DNA of 64,000 bases from JALHNI01 sp044226365 (GTDB lineage: Bacteria > Acidobacteriota > Terriglobia > Bryobacterales > Bryobacteraceae). The stretch lies in contig JBGAHE010000023.1 in assembly GCA_044226365.1 (NCBI GenBank), positions 1-64,000 on the forward strand, in the 5' to 3' direction. The notes beneath the pieces were generated by a model that made no database searches, had not been told where the DNA came from, and worked only from the letters and a program-made list of their open reading frames with translations. The stretch's first letter is position 1. Every line of letters begins with the position of its first letter. Positions 33,464-41,862 of this stretch are shown piece after piece. A program made the position numbers and the translations under genes.

Positions 33464-34624
33464 ATGCAGCGTCGCGCCTTAGTAAAAGCAACGGGACTGG
33501 CTTTGTTTGGCATCGGTTCCGCGCCGGCCTGGCTGGCTCGGGCCGCGGCGCAAGCGGAAGGGCGCCGCAAGAAGGTGCTGGTGACCATCTTCCAGCGCGG
33601 CGCGATGGACGGCTTACACGCAGTGGTGCCGTATGGCGACCCGGCGTACCGGACATTGCGGCCGACGATGGCTGTGGCAAGTCCGCTGGACTTGGACGGT
33701 TACTTCGGCCTGAACCCGGCGCTCGCACCGCTGCAGCCGCTCTGGCAGGAGAAACAACTGGCAGTCGTCGAAGCGGTTGGCTCGCCGGACCCGACCCGCT
33801 CGCACTTCGACGCGCAGGACTACATGGAGAGCGGCACGCCGGGCGTGAAGTCGACGCGCGATGGCTGGTTGAACCGCACGTTGGCGACGGAGGCCAAGCC
33901 TTCGCCGGTGCGGGCGGTGGCTCTGGGCGCGGACCTGCCGCGGATGTTGCGAGGGACGAACCCGGCGGTCGCTTTGGCCTCGGTGCGTGACTTCCAGGTG
34001 CGCGACGCGATGGCGGCGCGCGACCTCGAGGCTACGTTTGCCAAAAGCAGCCTCGCGAATTTGAGCCATGAGACGTTTGAGGCGGTGCGCATTCTGAAGT
34101 CGTTGCCCGCGGCATCGACGACGGTGACGTATCCGAACTCGCGGCTGGGCCAGAGCCTGAAGGACATTGCGCGCCTGATCAAGGCGGACGTCGGGCTTGA
34201 AGTGGCGTTCGCCGACATGGGCGGCTGGGATACGCACGTGAATCAGACGGCGCGGCTCAATCAGTTGCTGGGCGAGTTCGCCACGGCATTGGCGGCCTTC
34301 TGGCAGGACCTGGGCGATCGACTGGAAGATGTCGCCGTGGTGACGATGTCCGAGTTCGGCCGCACAGCGCGCGAGAACGGGACGCGCGGCACCGATCATG
34401 GCCATGCGAACGTCATGTTTGCGTTCGGGGCGGGCATCCGCGGCGGCAAGGTGCATGGACAATGGCCGGGCCTGGCGGCGGAGCAACTCTACGAACGGCG
34501 TGACCTGGCCGTCACGACGGACTTTCGGACGGTGCTCAGCGAAGTGGTGAGCCAGCACCTGGGCCATCGCGCGGCGACGGTGTTTCCTGGCTTCAACCCC
34601 ACGCCATTCACGCTCTTTTCCTAA
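33464..34624 (+). CDS. DUF1501 family Tat-exported protein (DUF1800 partner)
   Basis: This 386-residue protein has an N-terminal twin-arginine-like signal (QRRALVKATGLALFGIG...AWLARAAA). DUF1501 belongs to the alkaline-phosphatase/sulfatase-like fold. Motifs seen here include LVTIFQRGAMDGLH, HFDAQDYMESG, DMGGWDTHVNQ and TMSEFGRTARENGTRGTDHGHAN, whose His/Asp residues suit a metal site. AAGGAGG lies 4 nt before the ATG. It is smaller than, and distinct from, the DUF1501 protein at 48939-50387. The TAA shares CTAA with the stop of the convergent MFS gene. Confidence 0.88.
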   Translation: MQRRALVKATGLALFGIGSAPAWLARAAAQAEGRRKKVLVTIFQRGAMDGLHAVVPYGDPAYRTLRPTMAVASPLDLDGYFGLNPALAPLQPLWQEKQLAVVEAVGSPDPTRSHFDAQDYMESGTPGVKSTRDGWLNRTLATEAKPSPVRAVALGADLPRMLRGTNPAVALASVRDFQVRDAMAARDLEATFAKSSLANLSHETFEAVRILKSLPAASTTVTYPNSRLGQSLKDIARLIKADVGLEVAFADMGGWDTHVNQTARLNQLLGEFATALAAFWQDLGDRLEDVAVVTMSEFGRTARENGTRGTDHGHANVMFAFGAGIRGGKVHGQWPGLAAEQLYERRDLAVTTDFRTVLSEVVSQHLGHRAATVFPGFNPTPFTLFS

Positions 34625-36009
34625 CGGCGTTCGTGGGGGAACACGGCGCTGCCCGCCGAGCGATCCAGGCGCGCCATCTCGATCAGCGAGAGCAGGCAGA
34701 CGCCACCCATCAGCAGAAGCGCGAGGCGGAAGTCGTTCAACCTGGGTGGCGCGTCGCTGCCCCAAGCCGGCAGGCGCAGAAACAACGCGCCCAGCGCGAC
34801 GCCCATGCCCATGGTGAGTTGGAACATGGTGTTGAAGAGCGTGTTGGCGCCGCCCATGCGCTCCGCGGGGACGTCCGCGAACGCCAGCGTGTTGAACGCG
34901 GTGAACTGCATGGAGCGCGTGAGCCCGGCGACGAATAGCAGGAGGCCCATGGCGATGAGCGGTGTGTCGGCAGTGATCAGCGCGCAACCGGCGAAGGTCC
35001 CCGCGATCAGCAGGCCATTCACGAGCAGTACCGTCCTAAAGCGATAGCGGCGGAGGATGGCCGTCGTCCAGGGCTTCATCGCGAGGTTGCCGGCAAAGAG
35101 AATCAGCAGCAGCATGCCCGTGCGCACGGGGCTCATCCCGAGGCCTACCTGGAGCAAGAGCGGAAGCAGAAACGGCATCGATGACACCGCCATCCGAAAG
35201 AGTGAGCCGCTGCGCACGGTGACGGCATAACTGGGCAGGCGCAGCGCCCACAGATCGAGCAGCGCGCGCTCGTTGCCCCAAGCTTGCCGATAAGCAGCGA
35301 CGGCCAGCAACGCTCCGCACCCCAGCAACGACCAACCGGTGGGGCCGGGGCGTCCTTGGCCAATCCATTCGACGGCGGCCATGGTGACCCCGCACGCGGT
35401 ACCCGTCAGCGCGAAGCCGAGCCAATCAAAAGGGCGCCGCACGGGCTCGTGATCGCGCGGCAGAATCCGCAGCGCCCACCAGCCGCCGGCAATGCCGAGC
35501 GGCACATTCAAGAGAAAGATCCAAGGCCAGGAGGCATGCGTCACCATCCAGCCGCCGAGGGGCGGGCCCAGCACCGGCGCGGCTAGTCCGGGCCAGGTGA
35601 TCGTCGCGATCGCCTGCACGAGCTCGGGCTTGGGCGTGGTCCGCAGGACGGCGAGGCGCCCCACCGGCACCATCATGGAGCCGGCGGCGCCCTGCGCGAA
35701 TCTCGCCAGGCAGAACGCCAGCAGACTCGTGGAGAAAGCACAAGCCGCCGAGGCGGCCGTGAAGGCGATGATGGCGGCGACGAAGATCCGCCGGGCGCCA
35801 TAGCGATCGGCCAGCCAGCCGCTGGCGGGAATCAGAACGGCGAGCGCGAGCAAGTAGACGGAGACGCCCAGGCTCATGTCGGTCACCGAAACGCCGAAGG
35901 CACGCGCCATGGCGGGAAGCGCGGTGACGATCACGGTGCCATCCAGGTTCTCCATGAAGAAAGCGCCCGCTACCAGCAGCGGGATGGCCGATTGCTGCCT
36001 GAACTTCAC
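34621..36009 (-). CDS. MFS multidrug transporter, DHA2 (14-helix) family
   Basis: This 462-residue membrane protein has the DHA2 opening: AGAFFMENLDGTVIVTALPAM (motif D1-like), followed by GWLADRYGARRIF (motif A) and the helix 5 signature GPPLGGWMVTHASWPWIFLLNVPLG (motif C). About fourteen helices are visible. It probably exports drugs or metabolites by proton antiport. The GTG start overlaps the stop of the upstream aldo/keto reductase gene (GTGA), making it the distal gene of the 36-43 kb operon. It could export a toxic intermediate of that pathway. Confidence 0.88.
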   Translation of the reverse strand: MKFRQQSAIPLLVAGAFFMENLDGTVIVTALPAMARAFGVSVTDMSLGVSVYLLALAVLIPASGWLADRYGARRIFVAAIIAFTAASAACAFSTSLLAFCLARFAQGAAGSMMVPVGRLAVLRTTPKPELVQAIATITWPGLAAPVLGPPLGGWMVTHASWPWIFLLNVPLGIAGGWWALRILPRDHEPVRRPFDWLGFALTGTACGVTMAAVEWIGQGRPGPTGWSLLGCGALLAVAAYRQAWGNERALLDLWALRLPSYAVTVRSGSLFRMAVSSMPFLLPLLLQVGLGMSPVRTGMLLLILFAGNLAMKPWTTAILRRYRFRTVLLVNGLLIAGTFAGCALITADTPLIAMGLLLFVAGLTRSMQFTAFNTLAFADVPAERMGGANTLFNTMFQLTMGMGVALGALFLRLPAWGSDAPPRLNDFRLALLLMGGVCLLSLIEMARLDRSAGSAVFPHERR

Positions 36010-36944
36010 TCGGCGCTGGCCGCGTCCAAGGTGGCGATCTGCTCGCTGGAAAGGCGGATGTGCGCGCTTTGCGCCAGTTCATGAAGCTGTGCGACGCTGG
36101 TCGCACTGGCAATCGGCGCGGTGACACTCGGACGCGCAATCAGCCAGGCGAGAGCAATTACGGCGGGGACCGTGTGATGCTCGGCGGCCACCTGGTCGAG
36201 GGCGGCCAAAATCCGCAGACCGCGCTCGTTCAGATACTTCTTCACGATGCCGCCGCCGCGCGCACTCAAGCCGGCGTCCGCAGCGGAGCGGTACTTACCC
36301 GTAAGAAAGCCCGACGCCAGCGAGAAGTAACTAATTACCCCGACATTCCGGCGAAGGCACAGCGGTTCTAACTCTTTCTCGAAACCCACGCGCTGGTAAA
36401 GGTTGTACTCGGGCTGGAGCGAGACATACTGCGGCGACTTAGTGAGGGCCTCGGCCAAGCGGGCGGCGCTGTAATTTGAGGCGCCGATGGCCCGCACCTT
36501 CCCCTGGCGGAGGAGGTGATCGTAAGCAGAAAGCGTCTCGTCGAGTGGCGTATCGGGGTCCTCCTGATGCGACTGATAGAGGTCGACATAGTCGGTCTGT
36601 AAACGGCGGAGCGACGCGTCAAAGGACTGGAGGATGTAATCCTTCTTGAGGCCTTTGGAGCCATCGCCCATCGCCATGCCGACTTTGGTAGCCAGCACGA
36701 CTTTGTCGCGCTTACCGGAGCGTTGCAGCCAGCGGCCGATGATGTTTTCGGACTCGCCGCCCTGATGTCCCGGCACCCAAGTGGAATAGATGTTGGCCGT
36801 GTCGATGAGATTGAAGCCGCCATCGATGAAGGCATCAAGGACCGCGAAGGAGGTCGGTTCGTCGATGGTCCATCCAAAGACGTTCCCACCCAGGGCAAGC
36901 GGAGCGACGACAAGGCTTGACTGACCGAGAGTCCGATTCTTCAT
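36006..36944 (-). CDS. Aldo/keto reductase
   Basis: This is a 312-residue (alpha/beta)8 NADPH-dependent reductase. The catalytic tetrad is visible: Asp in NLIDTAN, Tyr in IYSTW, Lys in LATKVGM and His in YQSHQEDPD. GASNYSAARLAEAL and the C-terminal SATSVAQL segment bind the cofactor. It resembles the YghZ/Tas-like group acting on aldehydes and keto sugars. It lies between the ACS-type transporter (6 bp upstream) and the MFS exporter (4-bp overlap), so it probably reduces a carbonyl of the imported compound or a breakdown product. Confidence 0.88.
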   Translation of the reverse strand: MKNRTLGQSSLVVAPLALGGNVFGWTIDEPTSFAVLDAFIDGGFNLIDTANIYSTWVPGHQGGESENIIGRWLQRSGKRDKVVLATKVGMAMGDGSKGLKKDYILQSFDASLRRLQTDYVDLYQSHQEDPDTPLDETLSAYDHLLRQGKVRAIGASNYSAARLAEALTKSPQYVSLQPEYNLYQRVGFEKELEPLCLRRNVGVISYFSLASGFLTGKYRSAADAGLSARGGGIVKKYLNERGLRILAALDQVAAEHHTVPAVIALAWLIARPSVTAPIASATSVAQLHELAQSAHIRLSSEQIATLDAASAE

Positions 36945-36950
36945 ATCAGA

Positions 36951-38138
36951 CTAAGGTACAGGGAATTGCCGGGCGGTGGAACGGCGCAGAACGAACGTTA
37001 GTGATCCGGCAATCAGGAGGCACGTGCCGAGGAAGAGCACGCCGGGCAGAAAGCTGGCGCTACGGTCGCGCAGCGCACCAACGAGGTAAGGCCCGGCCAG
37101 GCCACCAAGATTGGCGATGGCGTTGATGAGGCCGAGGCTGAGCCCGGCGCTGGCTTTGGGAACGACTTCGGACATGAGCGCCCACATGGGTCCGATGGCC
37201 GCGTAGATGCCGGTGGCGGTGACGCAGACCAGCGCGAGCGCGAGCCAGGGAATGCCGCACAGAGCGCTGGCGATGAGCGCGACGCCGGCAGCGAGGCAGG
37301 GAACAGCCACATGCGCGTAGCGCTCCTGATGACGGTCACTGCGGCGTGAGTTGTAGATGGCGCCGCCGGCGGCAAAGACGTAAGGCAGGCCGGAGAGCAC
37401 GCCGATGGTGAGATTGTCGCGGACGCCCAGGCCGCGGATCGCCGAGGGCAGCCACATCAGCAAACCGTAGGCGCCACAGGCGAAGGCGATGTCGAGCGCG
37501 GCGAGCAGCCACACGCGACGGTCGCGCAGGAAGCTCCACTCGAGGGGTTGGCTTGACCTGGTCTCCGGAGGTGGTGCGCCGGGCGGACGATCGGCGACGG
37601 CCCACCACCAGATGGCAGCGTAAAAGAGCGGCAGCACGCCCTGGACGATGAACATCATGCGCCAGTCGTAGCGGTCGAGCAGCCAGCCCGAGAGCGGACT
37701 GGAGATGACGATCGCCATCGGCTGGCAGAGCACCCAGTAACCGTTGGCCCGCGCACGCTCTTCAGGTGGGAACCAGTTGGAAAGCAGAACGACGGTGGCG
37801 GGCCAGACGCCGCCTTCTCCAATGCCCAGCAGAAAGCGATAGACGAGTAACTGCGAGTAAGTCTGCGCCAGACCACAGGCCGTGGCAAAGATGCCCCAGA
37901 TCAGTAGGGCCCAGAAAATAAACTTCTTCGCGCTCCAGCGTTGGGCGAGATAGCCCCCGGGCATCTGAAACAGTACGTAGCCGATGAAGAAGACGCCCGC
38001 GGCCACGCCGGCATCGCCGGCGGCTAATTGAAACTCCCTTTGCAGGGCCGGAATGGCGAGCGAGAAGTTGGTGCGATCGATGTACGCGATGGTGTACATC
38101 AGGAAGGCCGCGGGAATGATCCGGTTCCAGCGGCTCAT
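36951..38138 (-). CDS. MFS transporter, anion:cation symporter (ACS) family
   Basis: This 395-residue protein has 12 predicted helices. The ACS signature appears early: AYIDRTNFSLAIPAL, then GYVLFQMPGGYLAQRWSAKK and LLGIGEGGVWPATVVLLSNWFPPEERARANGYW. Family members import organic anions such as hexuronates, galactarate, tartrate or phthalate with protons or sodium. Given the dehydrogenases upstream, a sugar acid or hydroxy acid is a reasonable guess. It sits 9 bp downstream of the GntR gene. Confidence 0.88.
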   Translation of the reverse strand: MSRWNRIIPAAFLMYTIAYIDRTNFSLAIPALQREFQLAAGDAGVAAGVFFIGYVLFQMPGGYLAQRWSAKKFIFWALLIWGIFATACGLAQTYSQLLVYRFLLGIGEGGVWPATVVLLSNWFPPEERARANGYWVLCQPMAIVISSPLSGWLLDRYDWRMMFIVQGVLPLFYAAIWWWAVADRPPGAPPPETRSSQPLEWSFLRDRRVWLLAALDIAFACGAYGLLMWLPSAIRGLGVRDNLTIGVLSGLPYVFAAGGAIYNSRRSDRHQERYAHVAVPCLAAGVALIASALCGIPWLALALVCVTATGIYAAIGPMWALMSEVVPKASAGLSLGLINAIANLGGLAGPYLVGALRDRSASFLPGVLFLGTCLLIAGSLTFVLRRSTARQFPVP

Positions 38139-38147
38139 GCGGACAGA

Positions 38148-38852
38148 CTACTTCCCACGCTTCTGCGTGGCGACCGACGCAATGCCGGTCATGGCGAAAT
38201 TGCTGAGGGTTTGCCGGATGACGCTTGAGAATTCGGGCTCTTCCAGGCGGCGCAGGGCACTGATCAAGCCGCGGTGTTCATAAGCGATGGCTTCGCTAAC
38301 CGTGACGTCGCTGGCCACCAGGACGAACGCAAACAGCGGCGGAACCAGGTTTTCGAGACTGCGGACGAGAAAGCGGTTATCGGAGAGGCGCCAACATTGA
38401 CGGTGGAACTCGAGATCCAGCTCGTAGAAACGGCGCACTTCTTTGGCGGACGCGGCAGCGGCCATGGCGTCGATGGTCTTTTCGAGCGCGGCGAGGTCCG
38501 CTTCGGTGACCCGCAGCTTGGCCCACTTGAGCGCGAGTAACTCGAACTCCACGCGTAGCTGATACAGCTCCTTCACCTCTTCGATGGAGTAACTGTTGAC
38601 GTAAGTCGCCGTGTTAGCCACCCGGCGGACGAAGCCTTGCTCCTTGAGTGTCACCAGAGCTTCGCGCACGGCGGGGGTGCCGATCTTCATCTGTTGCGCC
38701 AGGTGACGCTCCACCACCGCATCGCCCGGCTTCAACTGGCCACTGAAGATGGCCTCCTTGAGGCAGGCAATCACTTTGTCACGGAGCGAGACGCTCCCAA
38801 CTTCGGGGAATACAAACTTGTCAGTCACGGTGGCGGTTTCCAGTACTCCCAT
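38148..38852 (-). CDS. GntR family regulator, FCD (FadR-type) subfamily
   Basis: This 234-residue protein has an N-terminal winged helix (about 20-85: SLRDKVIACLKEAIFSGQLKPGD, ERHLAQQMKIGTPAVREALVTLKEQGFV) and an all-helical FCD ligand-binding domain. The FCD domain holds DLEFHRQCW and YEHRGLISALRRL, whose Asp/His residues bind a metal and an organic acid in the family. FCD regulators usually repress the pathway whose acid intermediate they bind, so this is the likely local regulator of the operon around it. It may recognise the TGATA...TATCA elements near 42876-42990 and 46388-46426 (inference). Confidence 0.9.
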   Translation of the reverse strand: MGVLETATVTDKFVFPEVGSVSLRDKVIACLKEAIFSGQLKPGDAVVERHLAQQMKIGTPAVREALVTLKEQGFVRRVANTATYVNSYSIEEVKELYQLRVEFELLALKWAKLRVTEADLAALEKTIDAMAAAASAKEVRRFYELDLEFHRQCWRLSDNRFLVRSLENLVPPLFAFVLVASDVTVSEAIAYEHRGLISALRRLEEPEFSSVIRQTLSNFAMTGIASVATQKRGK

Positions 38853-38859
38853 TGTGGCC

Positions 38860-39102
38860 TTAGTCGGTCTCGGCCAGCGCGATTACCTCGCCCACCGGCA
38901 CCATCTGGCCTTCCGGGACCAGGATCTCGACCAGGCGGCCATCGACTTCGGACTGATGCTCGAAGACCACCTTCTCGGACTCCAACTCCACCAGCGGCGT
39001 CCCTTTCTGAATAGGGTCGCCCACCTGCACCAGCCACTTGCCCAGCAGGGCTTCGGCCGTATCCATGCCGAGCTTGGGGATGCGAATCTGCGTTTGCGGC
39101 AT
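38860..39102 (-). CDS. Free-standing lipoyl-domain protein
   Basis: This 80-residue protein consists only of a biotin/lipoyl-attachment domain: an N-terminal strand (IRIPKLGMDTAEALLGKWLVQVGDPIQKG) and the hairpin ELESEKVVFEHQSEVDG, with the modifiable Lys in ESEKV. The lipoyl-type EKV/DK context and the adjacent E1 genes favour lipoylation over biotinylation. In normal 2-oxoacid dehydrogenases this domain is the N-terminus of E2. Here there is no peripheral-subunit-binding domain and no acyltransferase core in the same frame, downstream, or elsewhere in the operon. It begins 4 bp after the E1-beta stop. Confidence 0.9.
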   Translation of the reverse strand: MPQTQIRIPKLGMDTAEALLGKWLVQVGDPIQKGTPLVELESEKVVFEHQSEVDGRLVEILVPEGQMVPVGEVIALAETD

Positions 39103-39106
39103 CTGT

Positions 39107-40102
39107 CTACACTCCTACCTTGGCGGCGTCGAACGACATCACATGGCGCACCGCGGCTTCGAGCTGCTCCGGCTTGGGCAGCACGTACTTGTCGATGGCA
39201 ATGCTGAAGGGCACCGGGACGTCCGAGCGCGTCACGCGGACGATGGGCGCCCGCAGGTCGCTGAAAAGATGCTCGGCGGCATAGGCGGAAATTTCCGCCG
39301 CCATCCCGCAGGTGCGGTTGGCGTCGTCGAAGATGATCAGGCGGCCGGTGCGGCGAACGGATTCGTCGAGCAGGGCGTGATCGAAGGGCAGCAGCGAACG
39401 CGGGTCCAGCACTTCGATCGCAACGCCTTCGGTCTGCAAGCGCTTGGCGACTTTGAGGGCTTCGGGAACCAGCGGGCCGATTGCAACGACGGTGACGTCG
39501 TCACCCGGCAGTTTGATGTCGCCGCGCCCGAGCGGCACTTCGTAATCGCCTTCGGGCACCGCGCCGCGGGTATTCATCGAAGCGGCGGGGGCGAAGAGCA
39601 CCACGGGGTCGTCCTCGCGCATGGCGGCGGTGAAGAGTCCTTTGGCATCGGCGGGGGTGGAGGGAATCAACACCTTCACCCCGGCTTGGGCGAGCATCGG
39701 GTAGAGATGATCCGAATGCTGGCCCGCCAGGCCGGCGCGCGCGCCGGAACCGGGCACGATGTAAGTGACGGGGATGCGACCCTGGCCCCCCATCATGTAG
39801 CGCAGTTTCTGGGCCTGGTCGACGATCTGCTCGAAGCAGACATAGATCAGCGTACCGATCTGAAACTCCACCACCGGCCGCAGACCGGAGATGGCGGCGC
39901 CGGTGGCCATGCCGACAAAGCCGGATTCGGAGATCGGCGCGTCCCAGATGCGATGGGCGCCGAACTCGTCCAGGCAGCCTTTGGTGATGCCGCGCAAGGA
40001 GTGGCGCACGTCTTCGCCAATTACCACGACGCGTTCGTCGCGCCGCATCTCCGACATCAAAGATTCGCGCAGTGCTTGCAGATAGTTCAGTTGGCGTTCC
40101 AT
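39107..40102 (-). CDS. E1-beta subunit of a 2-oxoacid/acetoin-type dehydrogenase
   Basis: This 331-residue transketolase-like protein opens LNYLQALRESLMSEMRRDERVVVIGEDV and has the family hallmarks DAPISESGFVGMATGAAISGLRPVVEFQ and QKLRYMMGG. The C-terminal transketolase domain (DDVTVVAIGPLVPEALKVAKRL, EVLDPRSLLPFD) is complete. It pairs with E1-alpha to decarboxylate or cleave a keto substrate with thiamine diphosphate and transfer the acyl group to lipoamide. The ATG at 40100-40102 overlaps the E1-alpha gene by 16 bp. Whether the substrate is acetoin, pyruvate or another 2-oxo acid cannot be told from sequence alone. Confidence 0.88.
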   Translation of the reverse strand: MERQLNYLQALRESLMSEMRRDERVVVIGEDVRHSLRGITKGCLDEFGAHRIWDAPISESGFVGMATGAAISGLRPVVEFQIGTLIYVCFEQIVDQAQKLRYMMGGQGRIPVTYIVPGSGARAGLAGQHSDHLYPMLAQAGVKVLIPSTPADAKGLFTAAMREDDPVVLFAPAASMNTRGAVPEGDYEVPLGRGDIKLPGDDVTVVAIGPLVPEALKVAKRLQTEGVAIEVLDPRSLLPFDHALLDESVRRTGRLIIFDDANRTCGMAAEISAYAAEHLFSDLRAPIVRVTRSDVPVPFSIAIDKYVLPKPEQLEAAVRHVMSFDAAKVGV

Positions 40103-41085
40103 GCCGCTCCCTTCGCCGGTAAGCCCGGATAATTGGTGACGTACATGTCGGCGAGAGCGTCGGCCGGTTCGGGCCACGCGCTTGCGCGAGCAAAGGTCAC
40201 TGCTTCTTCGAGCAGGGCTTCGATCTCGCTGTCGATGGACGTCCGGTCGGCCTCCGGCAACCGGGTCGACCAGTAAGTCAGCGGATCCTTGGCGCGCCAC
40301 TCTTCGATCTCGGCCGGCGGACGATAGGTGAGCGAAAGCGCCCGCTCCGCCGTAAAGTGGCCCTGGTAGCGATAGGCGTAGCATTCGATGAGGGTGGGGC
40401 CCGCGCCGGTGCGTGCCCGCTCGACGGCTTGGGTCACCGCGGCGTACACTTCGTCGACGCGCATGCCGTCGACGCGAATCCCCGGGAAGCCATAAGCTTG
40501 GGCGCGCTCGGCGATCCCCGGGCCGGCCGAAGCTTCGCGGGCGGGCGTGGTGACGGCGTACTGGTTGTTCTCACAGATGAACAGAATGGGCAGCTTCCAG
40601 ATGCCGGCCATGTTCATCGTTTCGTGGACCACGCCCTGGTTCGCGCCACCGTCGCCGAAGAAAGTGGCCGCCACCACCCCGGACTTCTGAATCACCGAAG
40701 CCCAGGCCGCGCCCGCGGCGATCGGCACGCCGGCGGCGACAATGCCATTCGCTCCATATATGCCCAGCGAAAGGTCGGCGATGTGCATCGAGCCGCCCTT
40801 GCCGCGGTTGTAGCCGGTGACGCGGCCGAATAGCTCGGCCATCATGCGCCGGACGTCGCCGCCTTTGGCGATGATGTGCCCGTGGCCGCGATGGGTGCTC
40901 GAGATGACATCGGTGGGGCGCAACGCGCTGCACACGCCCACGGCGATCGCCTCCTCGCCAATATATTCGTGCGTCACGCCGGCAATTTCGTTGGCGTTCA
41001 CCAACTCGATCACGCGCTCTTCAAACCGCCGGATGAGCCGCATGCGGCGATACATTTCGAGAGTCAGTTCGGGGGTGAGGGACAT
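40087..41085 (-). CDS. E1-alpha subunit of a 2-oxoacid/acetoin-type dehydrogenase
   Basis: This 332-residue ThDP-binding protein starts with ELTLEMYRRMRLIRRFEERVIEL, typical of E1-alpha. The ThDP/Mg site is intact: GDGGANQG followed about 25 residues later by CENNQYAV. THRGHGHIIAKGGDVRRMMAELFG and GKGGSMHIAD match the AcoA/PdhA family; similarity to acetoin dehydrogenase AcoA looks strongest, but the substrate is not proven. It overlaps E1-beta and lies 3 bp after the SDR stop. Confidence 0.88.
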   Translation of the reverse strand: MSLTPELTLEMYRRMRLIRRFEERVIELVNANEIAGVTHEYIGEEAIAVGVCSALRPTDVISSTHRGHGHIIAKGGDVRRMMAELFGRVTGYNRGKGGSMHIADLSLGIYGANGIVAAGVPIAAGAAWASVIQKSGVVAATFFGDGGANQGVVHETMNMAGIWKLPILFICENNQYAVTTPAREASAGPGIAERAQAYGFPGIRVDGMRVDEVYAAVTQAVERARTGAGPTLIECYAYRYQGHFTAERALSLTYRPPAEIEEWRAKDPLTYWSTRLPEADRTSIDSEIEALLEEAVTFARASAWPEPADALADMYVTNYPGLPAKGAAWNAN

Positions 41086-41088
41086 GGG

Positions 41089-41862
41089 TTAACTCATCAC
41101 AATGCCGCCGCAGACGTTGAGCGTCTGCCCGGTGGTGTAGGTGGCGGCGTCGCTGGCCAGGAACAGCACCGCCTCCGCCACTTCGTCGGGCTGCGCGGGG
41201 CGGCCCATCAGGGTGGAAGAGAGCGTGGGCTGGGCACCGGGCAAGGCGGCCGTCTGATTCGCTTCGCTCCAACTGGCCTGCAGCCGCTGGAGCATTTCGG
41301 TGTCGATCATGCCGGGGGCGACGGCGTTCACGCGGATGCCTTGCGGGGCGAGTCCGGCGGCGGCCGAGCGCGTCAGCGAAATCACAGCCGCTTTGCTGGC
41401 GGCGTAGTGCAGCAGAGTGGGGCGGCCCACGCGGCCGGCCACCGAGGCGATGTTGACGATCGACCCACCACGCGGCAGATGCGCGCACGCGGCACGCAAG
41501 GCGAAGTAGGCGCCTTTGACGTTGATGCTGAACATCTCGTCCCAGTCGTCGTCGTCGAGTTCGAGCATGGGCTTGGTCTTGCTGACGCCCGCGTTGTTCA
41601 CCAGGACGTCGAGCCGGCCGAAGTGGGTGGCCGCGGTCTGGATGGCTTCTTCGATCTGCGTGCGCCGCGCGACGTCGACCACGTAGGCCTGGGCGGCGTG
41701 ACCCTCCTGACGCAGCGTCTCAGCCAGACCTTCGACGGCCTCCGCCTGGCGGTCGAGGAGTGCGAGATGGCTGCCCAGCGCGGCAAAGCGGCGAGCCAGG
41801 GCGCTGCCCAAGCCTCCCGCGGCACCGGTGATGACGATGACTTTGCCCGCCAGATCGCTCAT
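41089..41862 (-). CDS. Short-chain dehydrogenase/reductase (SDR)
   Basis: This 257-residue classical SDR has the cofactor motif TGAAGGLG, NNAG, catalytic Ser in VNIASVAG and the YAASK catalytic pair. The C-terminal GQTLNVCGG ending is standard. An acidic Asp after the second strand (LLDRQAEA) suggests NAD preference. In this operon it could oxidise a hydroxyl group to the ketone that E1 or the neighbouring hydroxyacid dehydrogenase handles; acetoin/butanediol-type dehydrogenases belong to the same superfamily. The ATG overlaps the upstream gene's stop (ATGA). Confidence 0.88.
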   Translation of the reverse strand: MSDLAGKVIVITGAAGGLGSALARRFAALGSHLALLDRQAEAVEGLAETLRQEGHAAQAYVVDVARRTQIEEAIQTAATHFGRLDVLVNNAGVSKTKPMLELDDDDWDEMFSINVKGAYFALRAACAHLPRGGSIVNIASVAGRVGRPTLLHYAASKAAVISLTRSAAAGLAPQGIRVNAVAPGMIDTEMLQRLQASWSEANQTAALPGAQPTLSSTLMGRPAQPDEVAEAVLFLASDAATYTTGQTLNVCGGIVMS